A stretch of DNA of 64,000 bases from Przewalskia tangutica (lineage: Eukaryota; Streptophyta; Magnoliopsida; Solanales; Solanaceae), in the NCBI GenBank assembly GCA_029844215.1, contig CM056723.1, positions 1,324,980 through 1,388,979 on the forward strand, given 5' to 3'. The notes beneath the pieces are model-generated. The model did no database searches, was not told the origin of the DNA, and was given only the letters and a program-made list of their open reading frames with translations. A program made the translations under genes and the position numbers. This document shows, in pieces, positions 45,327 through 57,149 of this stretch; the first letter of the stretch is position 1; every line of letters begins with the position of its first letter.

Positions 45327-46690
45327 GAGTTTTTCTCACTCAAATTTCTTAGTGAAATCCTGTATTTTAAGTTTTGTACATGTTAGAATATAATGTTGGT
45401 GTTAAAAGAAAAATCACGAACTTTGATTGTTTAAACAACTAGTTCAAATCATGAACTTTACGAATTGTTTTTCGGAGTTATACTTACTAGAATTAGATAA
45501 AATTTTGTATGGTTGTAGATATCTACGTTATGAACAAATCGAACAAAAGAGGAGATGAAACGGACTTACGGTTTAAGAATTATCATAGTTTAAACTTTCT
45601 GCCACAGGTTTGGACGAAATCTGGGAAGACAGAATTACAAACTGTTTTACTTGAGTTGTACTTATTAAAATTAGATGAAAATTTACATGGTTGTAAATCT
45701 CTATGTTAAGGACAGATCTAGCTAAAGAAGAGTTAAAACGGACTTACGGTTTGATAGTTATTGTGCTTTAAAGTTTCTGTCCCGGATTGATGGAAATCCG
45801 TAAAGCAGTGGGTAAAATGGTAAAACTGTAGCAATTGGTACAGAATATGAAATGTTGATTCAAATGAAAGTCCTAGATTTGTATTTTCTCGTCATTTTGA
45901 GAATTTACGGGGCTTGATCCGACTTACAGATAAGAAGTTATGACTGTTTTAAGATTGTGTATCGTTCTGATAATAAATTCGGCGAAACAGTTCGTAATGT
46001 AATTGTTAAAACTGAAAAACTGAATGTTTCGATGGGGAATTTTAAATTTTGTGCTGAATAAAAGTTCTAGGTTATTCTGTTCTCGACAGTTTGAGACTTT
46101 ACGTACATAAATCCAACTTACGGTTTGAGAGTTGTAACCTATACAAGTGGGAAGGGCGGAATATTGAAAGAAAGAAATATTAATTGAGCCTTTTGAACAT
46201 ATAACATATATAAATACAAATAAATAAATGCATTTGTAAATGCATCGGATCGGGTTGCACGCCGCAACAAATATGTAAATGCATTTGTAAATGCATCGGA
46301 TCGGGTTGCACGCCGCAACAAATATGTAAATGCATCGGATCGGGTTGCACGCCGCAACAAATATGTAAATGCATCGGATCGGGTTGTACGCCACAACAAA
46401 TATGTAAATGCATTTGTAAATGCATCGGATCGGGTTGTACGCCGCAACAAATATGTAAATGCATTTGTAAATGCATCAGATCGGGTTGTACGCCACAATA
46501 AATATATAAGTGCATTTGTAAATGCATCGGATCGGGTTGCACGCCGCAACAAATGTATAAATACAAAGGAATACCTTAATGTGTAACATGAGATAAAACA
46601 TAATGTGAGGATAAGCCCACGACCTGACCGACCCGACCCGGGCGGGTGGGCCTAGTCTCGAACCCAAGCACACCTAGGTCCTCCCACCTT
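45327..46690 (+). repeat. Gypsy LTR-like repeat, unit 2
   Basis: Tandem copy of unit 1, from GAGTTTTTCTCACTC to CCTAGGTCCTCCCACCTT. It is longer by about 370 bp because the minisatellite at 46228-46560 has expanded. The shared tail, read on the minus strand, contains GGTTCGAGACTAGG, which resembles a tRNA-type B box. Confidence 0.75.
46228..46560 (+). repeat. Minisatellite, seven units
   Basis: Unit ATGCATTTGTAAATGCATC + GGATCGGGTTGCACGCCGCA + ACAAATATGTAA, about 50 bp; two units lack the first 12 bp (about 38 bp). Unit 1 of the flanking LTR-like repeat has a single copy, so the array expanded after that duplication. Frames through it give false 'CGVQPDPMHLQ' repeats. Confidence 0.88.
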
Positions 46691-46696
46691 CAAACA

Positions 46697-46734
46697 CATG
46701 AAAAATGTTCTATTCTCCATATCATAAAGATGAT
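46697..46734. repeat. Right copy of 38-bp direct repeat bounding the 20-kb block
   Basis: Identical to 26482-26519. From here Copia-B sequence continues uninterrupted to the right (GYHLYDMENRTFF on the minus strand). Confidence 0.9.
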
Positions 46735-47885
46735 AACCCTTCTGTGTGGATTCATATCCCAGGTGTACTGCCCTTACAGCCCTTGGACTAAATTTGTCAT
46801 GTTTAGTGAGATTGGTTGCAAAACACAAGCAACCTAGCACTCTTAGATGACTAAGTTGTGGCATCTTATTATACAACATCTCAAATGGGGACTTATTCTT
46901 CAGAACTGTAGAAGGTACCCTATTTATTATGTATACTACATTTTCAACACAAGATCCCCAGAACCTATCTGGTATCCCCCTTGAATCTTGATAGCTCTAG
47001 CTATTTCTAGTATGTGTCTATGTTTCCTTTCCACTACACCATTCTGTTGAGGTGTGTATGGACAAGAACTTTCATGAACTATACCATATTGCAAAAACAA
47101 GACACCACAATTTGTATTGAAGAACTCTCCTCCATTATTAGACCTTATTCTCTGGACAGGAGCACTAAACTGAGTATGGACCTGAACAATGAAGTTCCTG
47201 AGTAAAGTAAAAACATCAGATTTTAACCTCATCAGAAAAATCCAAGTCCATCTAGTACGATCATCCACAATTGTTAGAAAATATTTCATTCCATTATGAA
47301 TTTCAGTTTTGTATGGTTCCCATACATCCATATGTAATAGTTGGAATGATCTTGTTGCTCTATTCTCACTAACAGGGAAGGGGAGTCTAGTTTGTCTAGC
47401 CAAAGGACACACTTCACAATTCTTACAATTATGTAAAATGAAACTAGAACTAGATTTGTCTTTGAAAAATGTCATTTTCTTCAAGACATTCATAGGTATA
47501 TGGCATAGTCTTTGGTGCCATGTATCTGCATCAACTTGCTCCTTTGCTGACATACACTTGCCCAACTCTCCTCCTTTATTCTGAGTATCCAGAGACACAT
47601 GTACAAACCATCTTCCTCCCTACCAATCCCCCTCACCTTCCCAGTGGAGAGGTCCTGAAATACACAGAAAGTTGGAAAGAATATGACACTACACTTCAGT
47701 TCTTTAGTTATTTTAGAGACAAATAACAGATTGAACTTAAAGGTTGGTACACATAATACACTTCTCAGTACATCACCTCCTCCTAAATGATAATCCCCAA
47801 CATGAAATATCCCAGCAGACTCTCCAGTGGGGAGTTGTACCTTCCCTGTTCCTTCTGTCAACATGTTATTGTGTAAATATTTTTT
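46697..47885 (-). mobile_element. Copia-B, gag-pre-integrase and integrase
   Basis: 47880-47600 encodes the protease-to-gag-pre-integrase region (LPTGESAGIFHVGDYHLGGG, FKFNLLFVSKITKELKC). 47598-46936 encodes the integrase: zinc finger WHQRLCH...CKNCEVCPLARQ, catalytic Asp in LLHMDVWEPY, then RSNNGGEFF, where the second catalytic Asp (usually SDNGGEF) is Asn, and Glu in GVVERKHRHILE. 46879-46697 continues (LSHLRVLGCLCFA). Minor frame breaks separate the pieces. RT follows in the other half at 26519. Confidence 0.9.
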
Positions 47886-49454
47886 GTTACCAATCATGTG
47901 ATTAGTCGCTCATGTATTAACTATCCATTCAATCAGGCCCTCAGAGTCAGATACGAACTTACCTGCCATGTGTGCATTGACATTGGTAAATTCTCTATTG
48001 TTTAGAAGTTCAGCTTCGATCTTTGAAATTTGGAGTTAGGTGTATGGTGGGAATGATCATCCTGTGAATATCGTTGTCCCGTGAATGGTATGCATTTTTG
48101 AAAAAATCGATCATTTCGATGAGAAGTCTTCCATGTCAGAATTGTCTTGGCTAGTTTCACCACACCGCGCATTGCCTCCTAATCGCATGCTTTCTTTCCC
48201 TTTGATTTGAAGTTTTCTGGATATCCTATCAGCCTATAACAGTCGTCTTGCACATGTCCAGTCTTGTGAATAGTCACATTTCTTTAGTTTGTTGCACTCT
48301 AGTCTGGAATGACCCTTCATATGACAATAATCACAGTATGCACTGGGATTGTACTTCTTGTTCTGAGTCTGATTTTCACCTCTATTTCCGAAGTTCCCAC
48401 TCTTAGTTGTGAACATGGCAGATGATTCTCCGCACTTAACATCACCCTACCACTTCCTCGCTACCATCCTTCGACTCTCTTCCCGATTAACCATCAGATA
48501 CACTTGATTTAGTGTAGGCGTCTCACGCATCACGAGTATTTGGCTTCATCGATCCAGAACTCATCCATTCCCATCAGAAATTGTAGGAGTCTCTGATATT
48601 GTAAATGATCCACGAATTCCTTAGCCTTTGGACAACAAGATGGAACTGGAATGATGGAATCATACTCATCCCAGAGGTCCTTAATGCAAGTAATATCGTG
48701 ATACGAGTGTTCCTCGCTCATCGAAAAATGTCTTTGTGCAGTTGAAATACTCTTGAACTGTTCACTTTATCGAACCTTTCTCGCAATTCTTCCCATATAG
48801 TGTATGAATCTGAGTTATATAACATTTCAATAAGTAAATTTTTACTTACATTTCCCATTAGCCAAGACACAACGATTGCATTACATTTGTCCCATAGTCG
48901 TGCTAGATTTCCATGGAATTGTTCCCTCCTTACACTTCCATCTACGAAACCTATCTTGTTCTTCCCTAGTCAAGCAAGCTTCATGGCTCTACTCCATAAG
49001 GTGTAATTGTCCATTCCACTGAGAACAATTCCCACTATCAAAGATCCAGGGGCATCTGATGGAAACAGGTACAATGGATGATTGTGGTCTATTGTGACCA
49101 CTGTTGTAGCCTCATTCACTGAACCTTCTCCAATTTCTCCAATACTCCCCATACTTCAATGTATAGATTTTCTCCAACTCAGAAAAAAATAAAGAAAACA
49201 GAAGACGTAATACAATAACTACTCCAACAACTATCTGTGTTGAGGATCCAGTGACTCTCAATTTTTAATTTCACACATATCCACCGCGACATCGATCTGT
49301 CCGCCACAACAACAATCCATCAATTTATCCACAAATTGAATGTTGCATGCAATCGATTCCATCTCCTAAACTATTTCGCATACGTCGAGAACATCGACCA
49401 TCGATTTATCGATCCTCTATCGCATAGATCGATCTCCAGGCTTTGATACCATCT
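47886..49454 (-). mobile_element. Copia-B, PBS and gag (complete-element copy)
   Basis: PBS TGGTATCAAAGCC at 49453-49440, gag start MGSIGEIGEGSVNEATTVV at 49152, zinc knuckle CDYCHMKGHSRLEC near 48330. Compared with 22535-24123 the copy contains clusters of small differences centred on CTG/CAG sites (48010-48200, 48430-48560, 48680-48725), which fragment the frame. Confidence 0.85.
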
Positions 49455-49818
49455 TGAATCACTAATCTATGTTCGTAGGTACACACTAGATCAGTGTATT
49501 CATATCATGTTAGTGAACTTGTTGAACTAGAATCGAAAAGAAGGAAGAATGAAGAAGAAGAGAAAGTGGAGAAGAAAGAAGATCGTGAGAAGTCGGTGAG
49601 AGAGAGTTCCAGAAGAGAGAATTTATTAAGAGAAAAGTGAATTAATCTCACAGATTACAAGAGTTTTATGTATTTATACACATCACACTCAACTAACTAC
49701 CATCTAATTGAATTAAAGCACATGTTTAATAAATCTAACTACCTCACTAACTTCCACAAATATCTAATCATCTAGTGTGTGTGGTATATGGAATTACAGT
49801 GGATTACAGTGGTCTTCG
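49455..49818 (-). repeat. Copia-B 5' LTR (right copy, 364 bp)
   Basis: Matches 24124-24487; ends GTGATTCA before the PBS. Its first bases read CGAAGACCAC, i.e. TG changed to CG. GluRS intron sequence resumes at 49819. Confidence 0.85.
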
Positions 49819-51122
49819 GTTGGGAGCAACATTTATGTATTGCGAGTATGAAGGTTATTCTTAGCATATACTTAGTGCAAGTTGGGATAAAGTTGTTGCA
49901 GATCCTCATATGAAATGCAACCAGCAGCAGTATCATTGTAGGTATTTATTTAACCAACTTGGCTGGCTGATTCTTGATAGACCTCGTGCAACACGAAGGG
50001 ATATTTTTTGCATAGCTGAATGAATCAGTGATAAACTGATAATTGGTGCTGGAGATGACACCAAGTCATTAACTCAAGATCCTACGTAGGGTAAGATTCT
50101 CTAGGCTGGATCTTCAGATTATAAATTCTTGCCTTTTGCAGTACCTCCTGGGTACTCAAAAAAATATTAGTTGATTTCTTTTCATCTGCCTAAGCCTTGG
50201 CGGTAGAGTTACCCGATATTTGTGCTGGTGGGAGGGAGTGAGTACCATTTGGAATTGTTGAGGTGTGTGTAAGTTGGCCCGAGCACCACCATTATAAGAA
50301 AAAGAAACTTTTCTGTTTTTACTTATTTCGAAAGATTATGTTAAAGCATCCTTCATCAATGTCAATATCCATTAAGATATGTTATTCTTAAGCTCCTCGA
50401 AAGTCGACCCAAATCATTAAAATGGGATGGGGAGGGAGTATCCTTTTTGAACTAATATTACTTCTGAATCATAAAGAGCTCAAGTGATATGCTGGCTTGC
50501 AGCATTGGAATTGAACATTTCCTTTTCCCTTTTTGACACGTAGAATATTTATTTGATCTTCCATTCATTGCATCAGAAAACAAAGGGGAAATAAAGACAC
50601 GTTAGAGACATGGCTATGTAGTATATAAATGAGTTGGACATGCACAATGCAGACTTTGCTGTGCTGGTGGATCTATGGTAAAGGTCAAGATGCAAATGTT
50701 CCTTATAAGTCAGTAGGTCGGAAGGGGGGGCGCATTTTTAATAATCTTTGTGGCTAATCATGAGATTTTGGAGGCTTATTTGGTTTCTGGTATGTTATGT
50801 TTAGCTATCCATGAGCTTAAGGGGTATGATTGTGAATTTGTGTTTGAGAATGCATTATTGTTGTCTGTTAGTTGGATGTATTGTTGAAGTTGAACTAATC
50901 GAGGTACAATACACCATGTGGTTTTGTTTGCTTGTATGATTCTGGAAGTGAATTGGCTAGATGTCAAATATGTCGAAGTTTTTGAAATGCTGAAAAGATC
51001 CCGTCTCTTTCCTCAACGGCTGATGCATAGATGCTAGTCGTTAAACTTCAATTCAAAAAATTGTTGTTCAGTGTATATTGGAGTTATGGTTCTTATACCT
51101 GTTTAATTTTCTGTATATATAG
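49819..51122 (+). other. GluRS intron remainder
   Basis: Intron sequence between Copia-B and the next GluRS exon. Contains a SINE at 50163-50306. No other coding signal. Confidence 0.55.
50163..50306 (+). mobile_element. tRNA-derived SINE (second type)
   Basis: Contains TTTTCATCTGCCTAAGCC, TTGGCGGTAGAGTTACC, TATTTGTGCTGGTGGGAG, GTTGAGGTGTGTGTAAG and TTGGCCCGAGCACCACC. This core is widespread in Solanaceae. Ends in an A-rich tract (TAAGAAAAAG). Confidence 0.75.
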
Positions 51123-51419
51123 AATGTTGTTCTACTCCTGAAAGATGGGATTGACTTGATACCAGATTCAGAGAAAGCGCTTTCAAGTTTGCTATCTTAT
51201 CTTTTATATGAAACCTTGGCAAGGTGATTTATGAAAATCTGTTTCAAAATTATACCTATGTGATGCTAAAAGATGAAAAATTGTATCCTCAAAGAGAATG
51301 AAAGCCTAGATAGAAAATGTGGGTTTCAATTTGGTCTATTAAGGCGGTAATGAGAATATTTGTTGATTAATGAGCTCAATTTGTTTGAACAAAAAATATA
51401 AAGGTATTAAATATAGAAA

Positions 51420-52025
51420 AAGGGAGAGTTATCCCCATTTACAAGGCGAATACAAAAGATAACTTCCACAAAAACATGAAGCAATACATAAAAAAGTAAA
51501 GATCCTACCTAAAATATTTTTCTCTATAGAAGACACAACAATCTCCTATACTAACAGGGACCTCATGGGTGCTCCAAAAATTAACGACGAACAATAGACT
51601 ATTCCATAAATGTACACAATCTATCCCCTCAAAAGCTCTTTGTTCTTCTCTCCACAGGACTCACATGAGGGCTAAGGGGTTAACATTACACGCCCTGCAT
51701 CCCCAGTTATGCAGCGCCACAATAATTATGGCATCGTCTAATGTAACCCAAACTAGTTCAACACCACTCACAATCTTGTCGCCACCTGACAGTACAACAG
51801 AAGATGATCCACATCTTCACCTGAACATAAACACCAGTTGATATACGCCATTCTTCTCTTTTTCAAGGTTTGGCATTGTCCTTCTTGCTGCCAATTAAAA
51901 ATAACACGTTTCTGGGTACTTTGGGTATCCAAACAGGTAAGTGTAGAAAGTCCAACTCGTCCTTCGGTAAAAGCCTGTGATTGTATGACTTTACAGAGAA
52001 CACTCCCTGCGCTCTCCACCTCCAC
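51420..52025 (-). mobile_element. LINE 3' fragment, minus strand
   Basis: Minus-strand translation contains KRRMAYINWCLCSGEDVDHL and LLLYCQVATRLW, the zinc-binding domain that follows plant LINE RTs (Cys-x-Cys-x-His), then degenerate tail sequence. It lies in the intron between the GluRS exons. Confidence 0.7.
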
Positions 52026-52117
52026 AAGTCCTTGCTAGCATGTTTTGTGTTCTATTTTTAGAGTATATCAATTGAACTTGAATTCAACAATCTTCCTGTC
52101 TTGAACTTGGAATCAAG

Positions 52118-52480
52118 TGGGTGATGCCAGGAAACGCAAAGGGGTTTCTTGACAGTTGGGGGAGAGAAGGATATTTATCCAATCAGGAGAGATGGAGGGT
52201 TGTCCCAGCATGTATTTGGTGGACTATATGGAAAGAGAGAAACCAGAGGTGTTTTGGGGGGAAACAGTGCAACATTCAGAAGTTGAAGATGAATTGCCTA
52301 GCTCTTTTCCATTTTTGGTGTAAACAGGAATGAGTACAAGCAGAAGATATTGTTGATGTTTTAGACAATATGTAAGAAGCAACATAGGAAGAAAGTCTTA
52401 CATACTTTTCGTCTAACTTGGGGGACTATACATTTTGGTATTGTACACCTGTTAATATATAGAATGTTATCATTGTCAAA
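52118..52480 (+). mobile_element. LINE 3' end, plus strand
   Basis: Encodes VPACIWWTIWKERNQRCFGG and LALFHFWCK, the C-terminal tail of plant LINE ORF2, then a 3' end with TTGTACACCTGTTAATA and a short A-tract. It lies head-on to the fragment at 51420-52025. Confidence 0.75.
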
Positions 52481-53625
52481 AAAGAATTATTTCCTCTGTC
52501 CCAGGAGGTTAGCTTCCTATAACAGCTCTGCCTATCATTTTTCGCAGTGTTTTCATTTCCATAATGATCAACATAAGAGATAACGAGTTTGCTTGTTTCA
52601 GATATCTGGAGCTACCATAAAATCTGCATGTGTTTCGATTTATTAGAATCCTGTACTTGACCATTGAATCTAGAACTTGATCCACTTCCTCAACTTATTC
52701 CCAAATCCTATATTCATTATGAGAAACTGCAGCAACTTTTAGTTCACATAGTTGTAACCTCCAGAGGGCCAATTTGCATAAGATCCCTCTCCTTTTTTTC
52801 TTATTGGGTCGGCCACATTATTTGCCACTAAAACCGTGTCTAGAATCTGTCTTTCTTTCGTGGACTCTTTCTTGGAGATGATGTTTTGTCTAACACCTTC
52901 TTAGTAATTTTTAAGGTCTTAGTCCTTGATATTCACAAATTCTGGCGGAGGCAAGAGCACTAGGTGATTTCTTCCCTCTATCCCAATGAGAGGTAGAAGG
53001 CACCCCTTGAAATTAGTCAAGGTGCGGCAAGCTGGCACGGATACCATAAATATCAAAAAAGACATCCTTAATATTCATTACTCCCTCCCTTTTCGGCAAA
53101 ATCACAATAACATATGCTTCAAGGCTAGTCTCAAACTCCCTGATTTCTTGAAATGCAGTATATTCTATCACCGCCTCTTGATCTGCTCCAGCATTGTTGA
53201 AGGAAAAGTGAAATCATCCAAACTAGGGGCCTTGTCTACTGCACAAGTCTCCAGGAAAAAGAGATGCATGCCAAATAATTTCCAGACTCCTAGAAAGATA
53301 AAAAGGGATGAACAGGAAAGAAAATTGGGTGTAGAGGGATGGTGGCTTTAGGAACTATGTGTTGCATCATAAGCTAAAAACTAGAATGATTATGTTAAGC
53401 ACAGATTCTAACTTCCTTGAAGGATCATTAAGCCAAACAGTGTTAGGAGGGCAAGTAGTCGAGATATTTGGAGATGTATTACATTATTCCTTATTTTCCG
53501 TTACATGGACGAAATGAACAGGCTGAAAGGGAGACTTTGTTGCCAGAAAGGACCAATTAGAAACAGCCGAAATGATGTTAAAAGAAGAATAGTATGTGAC
53601 ACTGTTGATGGTATGCCATTTGCAG
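52481..53625 (+). other. GluRS intron, no further feature seen
   Basis: About 1.1 kb with no exon that fits the missing GluRS part and no repeat I recognise. The 121-codon frame at 52986-53351 has no supporting motif. Confidence 0.4.
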
Positions 53626-54079
53626 CACTGAATGAAAACCGATCTTAGAAGATGGAGTTTCTGAAGTTGCTACGAGCTTGTTAGCCGCCTATGACAGTGA
53701 TGAGCTCTCTGGTGCACTTGCGGAAGGCCAACCTGGATGGAAAACTGGGTGAAGAACTTTGGTAAATTGCTGAAGCGCAAGGTTAGATCTGAGTATTTTC
53801 TTTTTCCCTTAAATTTCTTTTTTCAGTATTTAATGAGGTTGCTTTATGTACCAGGGAAAGTCTCTCTTCATGCCCCTTCTGTTGTTGCTAACAGGAAAGC
53901 TTCACGGACCTGATATTACGGCCACCACGGTTTTGCTCTATAAAGCTGGAACATCTGGCTCTGTAGTACCCCAAGACGGGTTTGTCACGTTTGATGAAAG
54001 ATTTAAAATAATGAGAGAAGTTCAATGGGAGTCGTTCAACACAAATGTGCCTTTGTCTGCTCGTGCTGTAACTCATTGA

Positions 54080-55137
54080 TATTGAGGCGATATTTTGTTT
54101 GATTATCCATTGTATGACTTCCATCTACCATCCCCTGTAGAAACAAAGAGAAGCTGCGATCACAAGCAGGGTAAGGCATTGTGAAACTACTTGTCTTTTT
54201 TTGAAGGGTGCGACCATGACCTGTTTGATATCTTAGTGCCACTTGCTGGTCGGGATTGCAAGTGACAGAACAAGGGTAGAATTGTCAGCAGGGCATTGCA
54301 GCTCGAAACTAGGTTTCATTGCATAAACAATGGCGCGATGTATTACATTTATTGTTCTACATGTATAGGCTTCTAGTGATTGACTAACAAGGATATTTTT
54401 TGTAGAATTTTCTTTTCCAGCGATGTGCTAAACCGTGCATTCACGTTCTTGGTATTGTTAAGCCGTGGGAAATAAGTCTGACTTTGTTGGTAGCATTTCA
54501 TCAGTGATAGCTAAGTTTCTACAAATACTATAAATTTATTTTCTACTGAGAAAAATAAACAAATAGAATCCTTGGTCAAAGAGAAGTGACATCACTCTTC
54601 TTTTGTCTATATATGGATAGTTTGTATCGTCAGGCCAAGAAAAATATTGGCTGATAACTTGCAATCACAGTGAATAAGTACTCAAAACACTTATTGAATC
54701 TGCAAATTTTATTATAGGTTAAGAACTTTGTCGATCAACATATAGAAAAATAGGTTTAGAAATAATAAAGATAGCTTAAAACTAAGAGTGGTTGTTTTGT
54801 CCATTAAGGAACAAGAGAGATGCAGGCTAGGGAACGGAGCTAACTTTAGCTTGTCCAACGGGAGTTAATTGACAGTTGACACCTGCGGGCAAAAAAAATA
54901 CACTATATATAGATAGGTCATAATTACACTATATGTATGTACTTGTTGTATCTTTTTGAGTTTTTCATGTATTTACTTATTTATATTTTAACTTCAGGTA
55001 GTAACACTGTCAGCATGATCTAATCTTGATCATGTAAAAACGAAAAAGAAGAGGAATCAATATTCTTCACCATTATTAGGTCAGCTCTTACAGCTTCACT
55101 CCATCTTTTGAGACTCAACGGTTCAAAAAACATATAT
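54080..55137. other. GluRS 3' flank and intergenic
   Basis: Presumed 3'UTR of the pseudogene then AT-rich sequence. No gene or clear repeat. Confidence 0.4.
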
Positions 55138-55145
55138 ACCTCGAC

Positions 55146-55318
55146 CAAAGGCGGACCTACGTGAAAATTTGTGGTTGTTCGAAATATATAGGGGGGAAAA
55201 TCATAGCGTTGTATAAGGAAATGCGGATGCTGTGCTTGTTCAAAAGTGAAAAATAGCTTTGCAAAAAAAATCATGCTTGTTCACGTGAACAAGCGTGCAC
55301 ACTGCACGTCCGCCACTG
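55146..55318. mobile_element. hAT-type MITE with 8-bp target duplication
   Basis: Imperfect terminal inverted repeats CAAAGGCGGAC ... GTCCGCCACTG and an exact 8-bp direct repeat ACCTCGAC at 55138-55145 and 55319-55326, the hAT signature. 173 bp, non-coding, with an internal GTTCACGTGAAC palindrome. Confidence 0.88.
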
Positions 55319-55326
55319 ACCTCGAC

Positions 55327-56099
55327 ACATTATATATATAAATATTCTTCATACCGAGCAACAACAAAATCACTGTGTAACACTAATCTTTAACTCCAAG
55401 CATATTAAGTACTATAATTATTCTCTTTTCTATGTGCAGTCTATGAGTTTTTTCTTCTTTTTTTTCTTGAATTTTGAACCACTTTTTTTCAAGATTTTTA
55501 TTTATTTATCTTGACAGACACAACAGCGAAATGGCAAAAATGCAACAACAAATTTACTCAAGAAGTGGGCATCTTTCGACCCCGAAAATGCGGCAATCAT
55601 CAATGTAACAACATCAACTAAATGCAGCGAAATGTTGCAGCAACATGCCTTTGAAAATAATACCTTAAGTGTAGAATTAGTTCATTTTCAGATACTGTAG
55701 CAGTACTGCAGCAGCGAGGCGAACCTCGATTCACATAAAATTACTTAGGTCATAACTATGTATCCTCATACTCATGCTATGTATTAGGCATAATAATACT
55801 TCACATAAGACAAGACATGATTGGGATGGTTGAACTAAATCCCGACGGGCAGGTTCATAGGACAGGTTCAACAACTAATCTAATTAGGCACATATTAAGG
55901 CACTTAGCATTGATTTCAAACAGGATGTCAACCCGAACTAACAAGCGATTAATCTAAGATATGTTAGCAACACTGGAGATCAGGCACCATGTAACATGTG
56001 ACTTTTAGAGATACATCGACTATTGGATTCGACTACTTAGTAAAATACTCATCCCTTTTATCTGAACGGGATTAAACCTGCTCGAAACGTAATGATAGG
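55327..56099. other. Intergenic, no feature seen
   Basis: No coding frame or repeat with support; some A/T runs. Confidence 0.35.
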
Positions 56100-57055
56100 C
56101 TATAATTAAACATATAAACTCATACGCATATAAAGAACTGAGAGGAGTTCAGGTTTACTGACCTTCTTCGGGCAGCGAACCGACGCGTCGTTCGACTCGT
56201 CAAACTCGCTCGAAGAGTATATGGATGGCTCGTTGCCACCATAATGTCTCGAAGTCAACTTTTCGATCAACAATGGTGTTTTCCGATAGGTGATGAATTG
56301 AGAGACGGTGGTGGGTATAGAATGTAGAGAACAGTTATACGAACACAATAAGACCTTTCTTGATGCTCGACGTTACCAGAGATGGCCGGAAAATCGAAAG
56401 ATGCGCCTAGGGTTTTTGGGAATTTCGATTTGGGAGATGTAGATGTAGGGGTTGAATCGAATGGTATTGTTAGGTGCAAACTGTAGGTCTGATGAAAACG
56501 AACCTTTTGGCACCACACTTGACCCTCGAATCGACCGGAGATGATCGAAAATCAAGAACGAGGATCGGAAAACAGGGGGATTTTTCGATCTAAGATTGTC
56601 GACAATGTAGGTAGAATCGACGATTGTGGTTGGTATGGAAATTGCGGGCTTGAAGAGACGAAACTAATGGTATAAGTCTCGTCCAATGGAGTCTTGTGGT
56701 GGCCTGAATCGACGATTCGCCACCGGAATCACTGTTCACCGACGGAATCGAGAATTTGGGACTTGCTTACACGTAGATCGGCTAAGTCCTTCCTTATTTT
56801 GTAATTATTTACTTCAATAGTGCTTCCACAAGCGCTATCTAAGTGGGAATAATTATATTATTATATTAATAAATTACTTAGGTAACACAAATTATAATAG
56901 CGCTTCGATTAAAATTTCCGCAAAGCGCTATGCAAGTATTTTTTGTTAGATTTTTTTTTTTAATTTGAAAATTTGAAAAAGCGCTATGCAAGCTGTTATT
57001 TAGATACAAATCGCTATCTAAGTAGCGCTTACGCAAGCTGAAATCTGTAGTAGTG
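56100..57055 (-). mobile_element. CACTA (En/Spm) transposon end
   Basis: The minus strand from 57055 begins CACTACTACAGATTTC, the CACTA terminal motif, followed by subterminal repeats containing AGCGCT (about eight between 56825 and 57035, in both orientations). Further in (56780-56100) are leader-like sequence and an open frame ending near YGGNEPSIYSSSEFDESND, perhaps the element's first exon. The other terminus was not found, so the inner limit is arbitrary. CAT at 57056-57058 would be one 3-bp target copy. Confidence 0.7.
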
Positions 57056-57149
57056 CATGAACTCTGAAATATATTTATATATATAATTTTATGTCACGTT
57101 CTCTGAAAAACATTTCGTGCATTAAGGGTTTATTCGATGTCTAACATAT

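Larger units (their letters stand above)
51123..54079 (+). pseudogene. Glutamyl-tRNA synthetase pseudogene, last three exons
   Basis: Exons 51123-51223, 53626-53781 and 53855-54079, with GT/AG junctions and phases that fit the exon at 22239-22353. They encode the anticodon-binding C-terminus: LLLKDGIDLIPDSEKALSSL; SEVATSLLAAYDSDELSGAL ... NFGKLLKRK; GKSLFMPLLLLLTGKLHGPD ... REVQWESF, ending VTH*. Two lesions are visible. The third surviving exon has TGA where the family has a Gly codon (AGC ACT GAA TGA). At 53741-53745 AAAAC stands for the expected six bases before TGGGTGAAG, a 1-nt loss that shifts the frame. The catalytic half is missing. An intact functional copy should exist elsewhere, because organellar GluRS is essential. 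Assembly error is a minor alternative for the 1-nt loss. Confidence 0.88.

Noticed and set aside
46139..46566. Repetitive open frames (CGVQPDPMHLQ type) as a repeat protein gene
   Set aside because: They are open in several frames because the unit length is close to a multiple of three; the minisatellite explains them.
46640..46690. tRNA gene or tRNA-derived SINE suggested by GGTTCGAGACTAGG on the minus strand
   Set aside because: No matching A box at the right distance, no acceptor stem and no SINE tail could be found; left as part of the LTR-like repeat.
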